DNA of 64,000 nucleotides from Portulaca oleracea (taxonomy: Eukaryota > Streptophyta > Magnoliopsida > Caryophyllales > Portulacaceae), in assembly GCA_029582165.1 (NCBI GenBank), contig CM055888.1, positions 15,795,501 to 15,859,500 on the forward strand, written 5' to 3'. Every line of letters begins with the position of its first letter. The stretch's first letter is position 1. The translations under genes were made by a program, and so were the position numbers. The notes under the pieces were generated by a model. That model was not told where the DNA came from. It did no database searches and saw only the letters and a program-made list of their open reading frames with translations. Positions 34,500 through 44,601 of the stretch are shown piece by piece.

Positions 34500-36530
34500 A
34501 CGCCCCTTTGTAGGGCGTTGCCTTGAAGGGCTCTCAAAAGGTATCAAACCTTATATACCGCTACCTAGGTTCCTGTTTAAGTCCATCTGTGTTGTCAAAC
34601 TCATCAAGGTTTGAAACTTCCGCTGCAGCTACGGTCACTATAGACCCCTGCAAGATGTATAAGTTGCCCTTCTTGATTCCCTTTTTCAGAACCATGGAAC
34701 CTCTGTACACTTTCAGGACACCATCTTCCCGTCTTTACCTGCAACCGTTAGCCTCAAGAGTACCAATAGAAATCACATTGAGGGTCATATTAGGAATATG
34801 ACGAACCTCTTTCATGGTTCTAACAATACCATCATGGGTCCTAATTCTGATGCTACCAATCTGTGCAACCCTGCAGATTGTGTCGTTACCCATGACCACA
34901 ACTCTAGGATCGGCACTCTCATAGGACTCAAACTGATCCTTCTAAGGACACATGTAGTAGGTACACCCAGTATCAAGAACCCACTCATCTCTAGCTATCC
35001 TACTCAATGTGGTAGCCAAAGCCTCATCCATAACAATAAACCCCTCTGCATCTGAATCAGACACAACACAACTTGAGGTATCAGATTTGGTGCGGTTATC
35101 CTTACTACCCTACTTCTGGTCTCTCTCCTTCGCCCATCAATCACTTTCTATATGACCTTTCTTGCCACGGTAATTACACTTCTTGTTTATGTGAGGATTC
35201 CTAGACTTTGAACGGTGTTTAGACTTCCCTGTAGACTCGTTTCCCTTGCGATCATTGTCGCTTCCCCTTACAAACAAGGCCTCACTAGCCTGGTCATCAC
35301 CCCTAGTATCAAATTTCTCCTTAGACAGTAAACTAGCCTTTACTTCACCAAGGTTAAGGACACCATAATTTCCATACAACATGATCTCCTTAAATTGTTT
35401 GTGTGACGCAAGTAGGGACAAGATTAAATGTAAAGCCTTATCCTCATCAATGTGTTTCACATCAATTGATTCTAACTCAGTAATAATAGAATCAAATTCA
35501 CTAAGATGTGCTTGCATAGAAGTACCTGTAGACATTCGTAGCCTGTAGAGTTTCTCCATCATTCAGTACTTCTTGGCGAGACTCTTATATATATACTGGT
35601 CTTCCAATTTGGCCCACAACTTCCAAGGTTCCTCAATATGCATAACCTCTCTTTGAATATGCTCTGCCAAACATAGCTGAATCCCGGTCAGAGTCTTATC
35701 CTTGGGGATGGCAACGGGGCGGATCGGGGACGGGGGAGTATATCCCCGTCCCCATCCCCGCTTCGGGGAATGATTCTTGCCCCATCCCCATCCCCACAGA
35801 TTCCCCGTCCCCAACGGGGATTTTTTAAAGCTATCCAAAATCTAAACAAATTTTAATTTGACCCGATTTTTAATTGGACCCGGTTTTTAACATGTTCAAA
35901 ATACAACGTATTTAACTTGCTGAAGCAATAATACATCAAAATCAAACAATAATACATCAACAAGTGTTATTTGGAAAATCAAACAATAATACATCAACCA
36001 AATTATTACTTTATCCTTGTTATTAATATATATATTGAATTAGAATAAAGATTATTTGGTAATTTTAAAATTTTCGGGGACGGGGATTCGAGGATGGGGA
36101 TGGGGAATTTTCCCCGGCGGGGAAAATGGAGATGGGGATGGGGAAAAGTTTGTACCCATCCTCGCCCCGTCCCCGAGCGGATTCTGAAAAATTGTCCCCG
36201 TCCCCATTCCCATTCCCAATGGGGGTGGGGATTCTTCTCCAGAGCGGGGCGGGGCCCCAGCGGGTTCGGGGATTCCCCGCCCCATTGCCATCCCTACTTA
36301 TCCTCCAACTTCTTCCACTCTCTTGCACTCAGGCTGCCCTGGATCTCTTTCTGAAGCTTTTTGAAGTTTTCATCGCTCATTGTAGCACCAGTCTTTGAGT
36401 CTGGATAATCGATCACATCCCATAACCCTTGCTGAATGACGACTGCCTTCATCTGCAATCTCCACTTAGTGAAACTCCTCGTTCCATCAAATTTCAGAAT
36501 CTCGCACTTCATGATTAAAGCCATCTCCAC
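34500..36530 (-). pseudogene. Copia gag-protease fragment interrupted by a hAT MITE
   Basis: Gag starts at 36530 with MEMALIMKCEILKFDG, then RLQMKAVVIQQGLWDVIDY. The MITE splits it at 36297/35702. Beyond the MITE come IQLCLAEHIQREVMHI and, after a TGA at 35565-35563, LYRLRMSTGTSMQAHL and KALHLILSLLASHKQFKEI. The zinc knuckle has lost a Cys (CNYRGKKGHIESD). A protease DTGCTYYMC and VRHIPNMTLNVISIG follow at about 35000-34790. Stops are scattered. It is the same gag family as the plus-strand element at 22406 but better preserved: Q and W codons stand where that copy has stops. Confidence 0.87.
35703..36296. mobile_element. hAT-type MITE, GGATGGCA family, copy 2, perfect 8-bp duplication
   Basis: Inverted ends are TGGGGATGGCAACGGGGCGG and the inverse of TAGGGATGGCAATGGGGCGG. 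CTTATCCT flanks both sides (35695-35702 and 36297-36304), a perfect 8-bp hAT duplication. GC-rich arms of CCCCGTCCCC type enclose an AT-rich core. It is homologous to 13374-14019. It sits inside copia gag, so it postdates that insertion. Confidence 0.95.
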
Positions 36531-36533
36531 GTT

Positions 36534-36545
36534 GCTCTGATACCA
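36534..36545 (-). other. Primer-binding site (initiator Met tRNA)
   Basis: TGGTATCAGAGC on the minus strand, two bases inside the 5' LTR. Confidence 0.93.
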
Positions 36546-36547
36546 CT

Positions 36548-37266
36548 TGTGAGGGATTTTAGAGATACTAACTGCAAGGTTATAGCGGAAGCAAACGAGA
36601 TGACGGAAATTACAACAAAGTTTAAGAACGAAAATTAAGCGATAAGACGAACACCAAATATACGTGGGAAATCGATGAACTTCGAGGAAAACCTACTGAC
36701 GGCGACGACCAGAAAATAATCCACTATGAGAAAAGGGAAGAGTACAACTCGATCACTATCACAGGGTATGATACAATTAACAATGGAGATTACAATTCAA
36801 TATCTCAAACTCTCAACTCACAATCTCTCTCGGGATAACACTGGGAAGATATTGGTAAAATTGTATCTCTCTCAATATTTTCTCTCTAATATGACTGATC
36901 TCACCAATTCAATCGATGGATAAAGTGGAGAAAACTGTACCCTATTTATAAGGCGGCTAAGAGAAACTAGAGTTTGATTAATACTCAAATACTTACGCCG
37001 TAACCGACGTTGATCAGAGACAAAGACAGCCGAGGCACGGAGAGCGTCTTAGGACGCGAGTTGCGTCGGAGCTTGGCGCAGGTGGCGCCTCAGTTCTTCG
37101 AAGCGGGTGGCGTCTCATTTGGCGTGGGTGGCGCCTCTGGCATGCGTCTTTGTTCCAGCTTCTGTTTGAGGCGCAGGTGACATCTTCTAACGCGGCCAGC
37201 GCCTCCTTCCTTCCTAGTTGGCTGTGGACCCCTAGGAGGATTCAATGGGCCACAAAAAACCCAACA
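36548..37266 (-). repeat. 5' LTR of the minus-strand copia
   Basis: On the minus strand it starts TGTTGGGTTTTTTGTGGCCC and ends ATCCCTCACA. The half nearest the primer site resembles the LTR end of the plus-strand copia (GAGAGAAAATATTGAGAGAG, CTCATAGTGGATTATTTTCT), but the beginning does not. Confidence 0.9.
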
Positions 37267-37384
37267 AATGCCTTTAATAATTAGGATTATATAGTCGTCG
37301 GACATTAAGTATGCAACTGGGTACTAGCACGGATCGTGGCAAGATCAACACGGATCGTGGCAAGATTAGCACAGTTCGTGGTGA
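37267..37384. repeat. Fragment carrying reiterated GTGGC palindromic phrases, split by the LINE
   Basis: GCACGGATCGTGGCAAGATC-type phrases occur three times in about 60 bp (37326-37382). The third is the LINE target, so it reappears after the LINE at 38963. The style matches the GC phrases of LTRs in this window, but I cannot assign the fragment to a family. Confidence 0.5.
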
Positions 37385-38962
37385 TCAAACAACAACAACA
37401 ACCACCTCCCAGCTGACACGTTTGAGCGTGGTCTAGGGGATCCTAATGCAGGCAGCCTTACCCCCATAAACAAAAGTTCATGGAGAGACTGATTCCGACG
37501 TATCCGAAGAAAAAAAAACAGAGGAGAAGCTTGTTAAGGGAAGAAACTACATACCAGAGTGTTCTGAGTGCTTTCGGATGAGCTAACAAGTACCTGCACA
37601 AGAAAACAAATACAAGCCAAAAGACGACAAACTAGCTCGAATCACAAACACCCTTCCTCGCCCTACGACCTTAATACTAACCCGCCGAGCCCCCCTGTCT
37701 AGAGCCATGTCCTCCACTAAACCTAGGAGTCTTAAATCTTCTCTTATCACCTCTCTCATAGACTTTTTAGGTCTCCCACGCCCACAGCGACCCTAGGGTA
37801 TCTCCATCCCTTCGCACCTCCTTACAGGGGCATCCTCGCTTCTCCTACGGACATGCCCAAACCATCTCAGTCTAGTCTCTCGTAATTTTTTTCTCAAAGG
37901 GTGCTACCTCTAGTTTGGATCCACAAACATCATTCCTAATCCTATCCAACCTGGTATAGCCGCAAATCCACCGAACCATCCGCATCTCCGCAACATTTAG
38001 ACTTTGACAATGCATCTTCTTAACTGCCCAACACTCAGCGCCATACAATATCGCTGGCCTAACCACCGTACGTTACCCTTGACCCTTAAGCTTAAGTGAG
38101 ATTTTCTTATCAAAAAGGAAACCTGATGCTGCTTTCCACTTCTGCCAACCAATTTTGATTCGGTGTGTAACATCATCATCGACTTCTCCGTCACTCCGTA
38201 TGATAGAACCTAAGTACTTAAACTTTTCAACCCTAGGTATGGGCACCCCTCCTATGGTTACTTCTTGTAAGTGAGTGTCAGTATCCCGTCTACTAAAACG
38301 ACACCTCATGTATTCTTTCTTAGACCTACTCAATCTACAACCCTTGGACTCCAACGTTTCTCTCCAACGCTCCACCTTGTGATTTAAACTTTCCCTCTAC
38401 TCGTCTATGAGCACAATATTATCCGCAAAAAGCATGCACCTTGGTAAGTCGTCCTAAATGTCCTTAGTCAACTCATCCATGACCTAGGTAAAAAGAAACA
38501 AACTCAATGCTAAACCCTGTTGCACCCCGATATCAGAAATCACTCGTGGTACCCACTACTGTACGGACACATGTTTTAACATTACCATACATGTCTTTAA
38601 TGGCTCGAATATATGGTTCTTGCACCCTTTTCACCCTCAAGCACTCCCACATTACTTCCCTAGGGACCCTGTCATAAGCTTTTTCTAAATCTATGAATAC
38701 CATATGAAGATCCTTTCTTCTTTCCCTTAATGCTCCATCAGTCCGCGTAAGAGATGAATAGCTTCTATTGTCGACCTACCAGGCATAAAGGCAAACTGGT
38801 TTTCAGACACGTAAACTGCCTCTCTCAGCCTTTTCTCAATCACTCGTTCCCAAATCTTCATTGTATGACTTAAAAGCTTAATCCCTATATAATTGTTACA
38901 GCATTGAACGCCCCTTTTATTTTTGTATAGTGGTACATCTATACTACTCCTCCACTTCTCTG
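37385..38962 (-). mobile_element. 5'-truncated RTE-clade LINE with 16-bp target duplication
   Basis: Reading the minus strand from 38962, the RTE reverse transcriptase is recognisable but out of frame in places. It shows [55 protein letters not shown], then LFADNIVLID at about 38440-38412 (FADD expected, so the second Asp is Asn). CRFSRRDTD, VEKFKYLGSIIRSDGEVDDD, LYGAECWAVKK and RRMVRW-type motifs follow. The 3' end carries TTGTTGTTGTTT, the short-repeat tail of RTE elements. GCAC(A/G)GTTCGTGGTGA flanks both sides (37369-37384 and 38963-38978). Endonuclease and N-terminal polymerase are absent. Confidence 0.92.
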
Positions 38963-38978
38963 GCACGGTTCGTGGTGA

Positions 38979-40920
38979 GCCTAATGCTATTTTCCTTGCC
39001 CTCTTGTTGCTGGCATGTCGACCTGTGCCAACCTCATATTGGTTCGTGGGATCATATTGCTTGTGTTAACTTATATATGATCCTCATATTTGTACAACCT
39101 GATTTCTGATGTCTTATAATTCTCTTATACTCTTGAAATAATCTCAACACCTTTAGATGTTGAAATTTATCTAGTTCTGCAAACAATCGAGTTTGAGACT
39201 TATAGTGTTCAATTGCTAGAATGCGACTTAATTTTTGTGTAAGATGGACGCTTCTAAAGTTTTCTGAATTTTGACGGATAATAAAAATAATTCTTCAAAA
39301 TGTTTGAGAGAAATAGAGAAATCCACAACAAAGAAAGGAACTATTTTAAAAGTTCTTATTCAGATTTAATTTTCAATGGGTCATTTGAAATTGTAAATTA
39401 ATAAAAAAAACATAAAATTTCCAAGGAATGATCCCTTGAAAATTTTGTTGAATCTTCAAAAATTGGCAAATTCATTGTTTGGCCTTTGTCATGATCTTTT
39501 CCCTCTTGGCTTATTTTTTTTTCCTTCTTCTCTTTTGTTATGTATTTCTAGCTTTGTCGTTCTCTTTATTCTCCATCTTGAGTCAAGATGGTTATCATCG
39601 TCCTTATAATTTATTCTCCTCTTCTTTTCTGGGTTTTGTAAGTTTCTTCTTCAATTCTTTATAATTTAACTCCAAAAGAAAAGGACCAATTTTTATTAAA
39701 ATATGTTTTTCTCAGTGTTCTTATTTTTCATGGATATTTATTTTCTAATTTTTCATGGATATTTATTTTCTTATGAAGTTGTTTTAATTGTTTAAATCAA
39801 TCGACAAAGATATTTAACCTAATAATTAATCGGTAGAGATGGAGATGAATAATAGCGGTATTAGCCATCAAAGAACCCAAATCAACGCATATCTTTAATC
39901 TTCATGTTGATGGATAGGTATCATCTGGGTTTGATGTTTCGAATAATTCTTTCAGATGGATTAATATATTAGACTATCTAAACAATTTTACAATAGGGAT
40001 TGTGTTCAACCCTCAAATATTTTCAAGAGATGTATACATTCCCACGGAAGTTCATTTCCAACGCCAATCTTCCGTGGGATTTTTTCTATCGGAAATTTCC
40101 TCGAGCAACTTGCTTTTTTGGTGTAAATTTAGGTAAAATCTCATATAACACTTTTCTTTTAATTTTGAATCTAATTTGGAAACTATAATCTGATCCTAAC
40201 CCTAATTCAAACCAAATGTATCCATATGATTACATTTAAATATGAAAAATAATCAAGTAGAGGACATGTTAATCGAATTAAACATAATTTCTCCCATCAA
40301 GAAAAGTATTACACATAATTTCTGCCGCTATTTTATATGATTAATAGGAATCACTTTTGGGGGGCGTGGAAATTGTGAATCAAGAAACACTTTCCTTTAG
40401 ACAAAACCCATATTTGTCTAGGTTCAAAGTTGAAGGCCTCTTACAAAAACCCTATGAAGAATATGATCTGAGATAAATGATTTAAGTTTAAACTACGTTA
40501 TTTGTCATTATCAAGGTACATTAGTGAAAATGGTGAAATCATTTTTCCTCTAAGGTGCTAGTATATCATAATTACATTTACAATATTAATAGTACTCCCA
40601 CAAAAATTGTGTCAGTTCTGTTTGGCCCACATTGTTAGAGAGAGAAGACATGGTATTGGTAAGCAACTAAGCATGGATAACCGTGCCTCTTAATTCCCAC
40701 TCCCCTCGTTTGCGGATCGCCTTGTAATTAATTTGTCGATCGATCTACGGACTACGGTCCATATAAACTAAATTCTAATTTATTTCCAAAACGACCAGGT
40801 TTTGAGATGACATTTATACTTGTTGGTAGTCTATATAAATAGTTGAAGTTATATATATATATATATAGACACGCACATAGATAGATAGATACTCATGCAT
40901 ACAAACTTACATACGTATAC
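38979..40920. other. AT-rich intergenic region
   Basis: No gene supported. Reading frames here are short and of low complexity. A (TA)n run occurs at about 40850-40866 and GATA units at about 40880. Confidence 0.45.
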
Positions 40921-41212
40921 ATGCGCGCGCGCGCACACACATATATGAAATGGATACTATAGGGAGAAAGTTTAGGCAGAAAGGTAAGAAGAGTAAATCT
41001 CAGTCATTGATTTTACGTCTGACAGTGTATGGTCATGAATATTAAGGATTGTGGTCATGCATTTCATGACTATACTTCCTAATATCGATGACCACACTGC
41101 CTGAAATGCATGACCACACCCCCTAACATCCATGACCACACATCATTGGATATAAAATCAGTCCATTCCCTCCCCCCCACACATGTGTGTGCGCGCGCGC
41201 ACACACATCCAC
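40921..41212. mobile_element. Fold-back segment bounded by (GC)n(AC)n tracts
   Basis: The left boundary is ATGCGCGCGCGCGCACACAC. The right boundary carries the inverse composition (GTGTGCGCGCGCGCACACAC). Inside, TCAGTCATTGATTTTA pairs with an inverse of GGACTGATTTTATATCC. Units around TGTGGTCATG alternate in orientation, forming hairpins (41020-41150). Non-coding; resembles the microsatellite-embedded MITEs at 7404-8291. Confidence 0.6.
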
Positions 41213-41994
41213 ACATGTATATATACACATGTATATAGGTATGCAATATAATGTTATATTTGAGATTGGGTAATGAGAAAATTATTTATGTTTTTCTACA
41301 TTACAATGATGAATTTGTAAGAAACACTGTCCCTATGATCCTCCATATAATGTAGAATGTGAACTAAACATCCCAACATGTATAATCATGAGAAGGCATA
41401 CAAATTCTTAGTGCTCTCCAAAAGGAGACCAATATAGTAGAAAAACAAATAAACAAAAGTTAGGCCAACTCTGACATTACTTAGAATTTTAATTATATAA
41501 TATTAGAGACATTGAAGGTACATTGGACACTTAGATTGTAACAAGATGGCTTTGTCTTACAGGACATTATGGCTCTAATATAGTATAAGTTTGACATTTA
41601 TATGGATTAATAGTTATAGTTTATTGGTTGTAATGATAGGGATGTTGCTTGACATATTTCCATAAGCAATATAGAATCTAGTGCGGGTGAAAACAATGGA
41701 TGACGCCTTTTCATCTATCGATATCCTAGCTAAGCTTTGAAAAACTAAGATTTACTTGAGGTAATTATATTATAGAGTGATAATTCTATCCCATTCAGAA
41801 ATTAAAAGCCTAAATCTTTCATTAACAGTTTTTGAATAATACTCGACAGTTATTATATATGAAAGAAGTAAGCAGTTTCATATAAAACGAGGTTCTATCA
41901 TTGTTAAAAAGCATCATCATCATTGATTCTATCTTTAAAATCTAAAATAAATATAAATTTATTAAAGTGACCTGTTGCGAAAGTTAACCATACT
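41213..41994. other. Unassigned AT-rich stretch
   Basis: No gene or classified repeat. Confidence 0.4.
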
Positions 41995-42470
41995 TGTTGA
42001 GATATATAATTATTTACGAAATTTAGTAGTTTTATGGAGATTTCATATGTAAATATTTCCGATTTTGGTAATTACAAGTTTGTTATGCCCGCCGTTCTAT
42101 TTGCTCAGCTAGCATATTCTTGTAATACTTCTTTGTATCTTGTAGTCTAGACTATATATACACACTCGTGTAATTTGCTGTTTGGGTGAGATTGACAATA
42201 ATAAAAATTACACTCTCATTTTTCTCTTGTTTTCTTTCTTTTTTTAGCATTTGCTCTAACTCGTCAAGGTATCAAAGCATGCAATCTAGAACAACAAGTT
42301 TTAGATTTCTTCGATCCTATTTTTGATAATCAAGCTAATTTGATCAAAATGAGTGCAAAAAATGTGAATCTCAATGACTCGCGAAATCCGTTCATCCATC
42401 CTTCAGATGGTCCAAACTTTGTAACTCTCAATGAAAAGTTGATCGGAACATCAAACTATAGATCACGACG
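41995..42470 (+). mobile_element. Truncated copia element: short LTR, primer site, gag start
   Basis: A ~270-bp LTR runs from TGTTGAGATATATAATT (41995) to CTCGTCA (42266), with TATATATAC and an AATAAAAATT signal. GGTATCAAAGC (42268-42279) is the primer site. From ATG 42351 the frame gives NPFIHPSDGPNFVTLNEKL and GTSNYRS, the standard copia gag N terminus. Similarity stops at about 42470, where a different GC-phrase sequence begins. This is a different copia lineage from the other three. Confidence 0.82.
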
Positions 42471-42475
42471 AAGAG

Positions 42476-42660
42476 AAAGAGGTCACAATCGTGACGTCTA
42501 GTGTCACAAGCATGACGACGATTGTGCCCCTTTCTATAAAAAAATAGGAATATGAGTGTGACACCCAATGCCACGGTCGTGATCCCCCACCCAATGAAGA
42601 GGTCACATCCAACCTTTCGTGTCATGGTCGTGACTTGTGTGGAATTATGTTTTTGACACA
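42476..42660. repeat. Palindromic TCGTGAC-type phrase array of LTR character
   Basis: CACAATCGTGAC, GTGTCACAAGCATGACGACG, CACGGTCGTGATC and GTCATGGTCGTGAC follow one another in about 150 bp. It probably belongs to an LTR fragment truncated at the copia junction, but the element is not identified. Confidence 0.45.
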
Positions 42661-42959
42661 AAGCTTCCTTCTCTCCTTATTAATAGTTGTCATCTATCTT
42701 TGAAATGCAATTTTACCCCGATTTTGAATACATTGAATGAAGACTTTGATCTCTTATTTCCCTTAAGTCTCTACTTGCTTTAATCATTGCTTATGGTGTT
42801 GTATTTGAAGTATCTCTTTTAGATCACCAATTGGTGTGTTCTTGATATCAATGTTTAGTGGAGATTTTTTGGTTCTTTGAAGTGTGGAGCTGGCGTGCAA
42901 CCTTCATGCTTAGTGAACTTAGTGCTTGATTGGTCAAGTTTTTGAGAGTGTTTTTGCAG

Positions 42960-43645
42960 TTAAAAAGCACAAACTAGGTCAAACAGTGTTTTTTTTAGAA
43001 GCTAATAATTGTTTTTCAAAAACAATTTGGCCCAAAAATAGCTCCAAAAGAAGAAGCAGTAAATTGCTACTTCTGCTTCTTAAAAACTAATCACTACTCA
43101 ATCTATGAGATTCTTTAGTGATTAGTTTCCATAATTTCACATAAATATTCTGATTTTTATAAAGATAGCATTTAAATATTTAAATATTGTGTTAGAACCT
43201 TTAATATTATGTTGACATTTTTATTATCTAATTCCTTTACAATTTTTTGATATATAAATATTTAATTTAAAGAATTGTATGATTAAGTAAGACCATATAT
43301 AGTTATAATAATAATTTATTATAACTATAACTATAACTATATGATTATAATTATTGTTAAAATTAAAATTTGATAATCTGTTTAAAATTAATAAAAAGAG
43401 AAAAATGTAAATAATCATATGATATTTTTAGTCCAGAAAAACACATGATAATTTTTAAAAGTTAAGCTGAATGATCAAATTTAGTAAAAGCACTATATCA
43501 TAAATTAGACCAAACACTTCAACTTAGTAAGATCACTTATGCCATAAGCTAGGCCAAACACTTCAATACCTCTCTAAAAATATTTTTATAAAAACTGTTT
43601 GTAAGAAGTAAAACCACTTTTTTAGAAATTTGGCCAAACAGACAC
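42960..43645. mobile_element. Possible AT-rich MITE with repeated GTGTTTGGCC motif
   Basis: GGCCAAACA(C/G) motifs recur at the right end (43498-43640), and TCAAACAGTG occurs near the left edge. The ends look inverted but eroded, and no duplication is seen. Bases 42661-42959 and 43646-43875 show nothing assignable. Confidence 0.4.
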
Positions 43646-43875
43646 TTAGATCATTCTTGATAAATCCACTCTTTATGGAATGGCCATATCCTTATTTCTT
43701 GTTCTAGCTACTTGCCAAAATAAATAAAAAATGAAAAATAGTTGCTTGGGTGTCCCTTTGAATCACTCTTGTTGTTTGATCATCCTTGATGTTTATTTGA
43801 TCCTTGGGCCTACCCTTATTGTGATAAAGATCAATGACCCCTTAGTGGGAAACATATTAATATATATATATGATG

Positions 43876-44386
43876 ACAGACACATATAAGGATTGGCATG
43901 ATAAACTACCTTTCTCTTTGTGGGGTTAGCACACGTCCATAACGATAACCACGGGAACAATCCCATCCTCCCTGGTGTATTGGATGGAATCAATACTCCC
44001 TATTGAAATCGCCATCCCCTCCTTAAGAATCATTGCAAAAAGTCAGCTACCCTAGGCGGAACAGGCCTGGGCCAGATATGAAGAGCTTCTTTTAATAGAT
44101 GGAAGGTGGCTCCACACCCTACAAAATGTCCAAGTCTATCAAAGTCATATATCCCGCGCCTTTAATAAGATGGTCAAAACTAGGAACCTCCAAGAAGAAG
44201 ACTTGGTAACAATAGAAATGATGGGACCCAAACAGGACCCCCCCAGGTAAGTTTGCTCCTAATTAGAAGGGATCTTATATATTCACAAAGCTATTACCCA
44301 GAGGAGCAACCCAACTTGAAACACCAGAAGGAGAAGCGCTGCCTCGGCTTACCAATAAGGACCAGCTCAAGAAATTCTACACTTAA
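43876..44386 (+). pseudogene. Ty3-gypsy pol C-terminal remnant (integrase end)
   Basis: Reading-frame pieces match the end of plant gypsy polyproteins: DWHDKLPFSLWG, then TSITITTGTIPSSLVYWMES, IEIAIPSLRI, then QVYQSHISRAFNKMVKTRN. After a frameshift in a C-run near 44240, LLPRGATQLETPEGEALPRL and KDQLKKFYT follow, with a stop at 44384-44386. In-frame stops are present. Only this tail remains. A G-rich tract with TGTAAGG at about 44484-44500 may mark the old polypurine tract and LTR start. Confidence 0.85.
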
Positions 44387-44601
44387 CACTCAACCATCTA
44401 AACATAATTTGACAACTTGAATACCAAGAAATAACCCCACGAAGCAACTGGACGTGAATCAATAACTTGGTTAACATTAAAACATGGGGGTGTGTAAGGT
44501 CATTTTAACCTGCCGGTTAGAAGCACATTAGTGAGACTACACAGGCCACCAAGTTGCAAGAAAGAGTCTGACCCATTTTGACTAACCCACTTGTCAGATG
44601 A

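Larger units (their letters stand above)
33743..37266 (-). mobile_element. Internally deleted minus-strand copia element with nested hAT MITE
   Basis: The layout on the minus strand is 5' LTR (37266-36548), primer site, gag, protease and pre-integrase pieces, polypurine tract, and 3' LTR (34450-33743). Integrase core, reverse transcriptase and RNase H are missing. A hAT MITE occupies 35703-36296. No 5-bp target duplication is seen (outer 5-mers CCACT and AATGC), consistent with later recombination. Confidence 0.88.

Noticed and set aside
35563..36398. Several 80-90-codon Gly/Pro-rich frames on both strands
   Set aside because: They come from the GC-rich arms of the hAT MITE.
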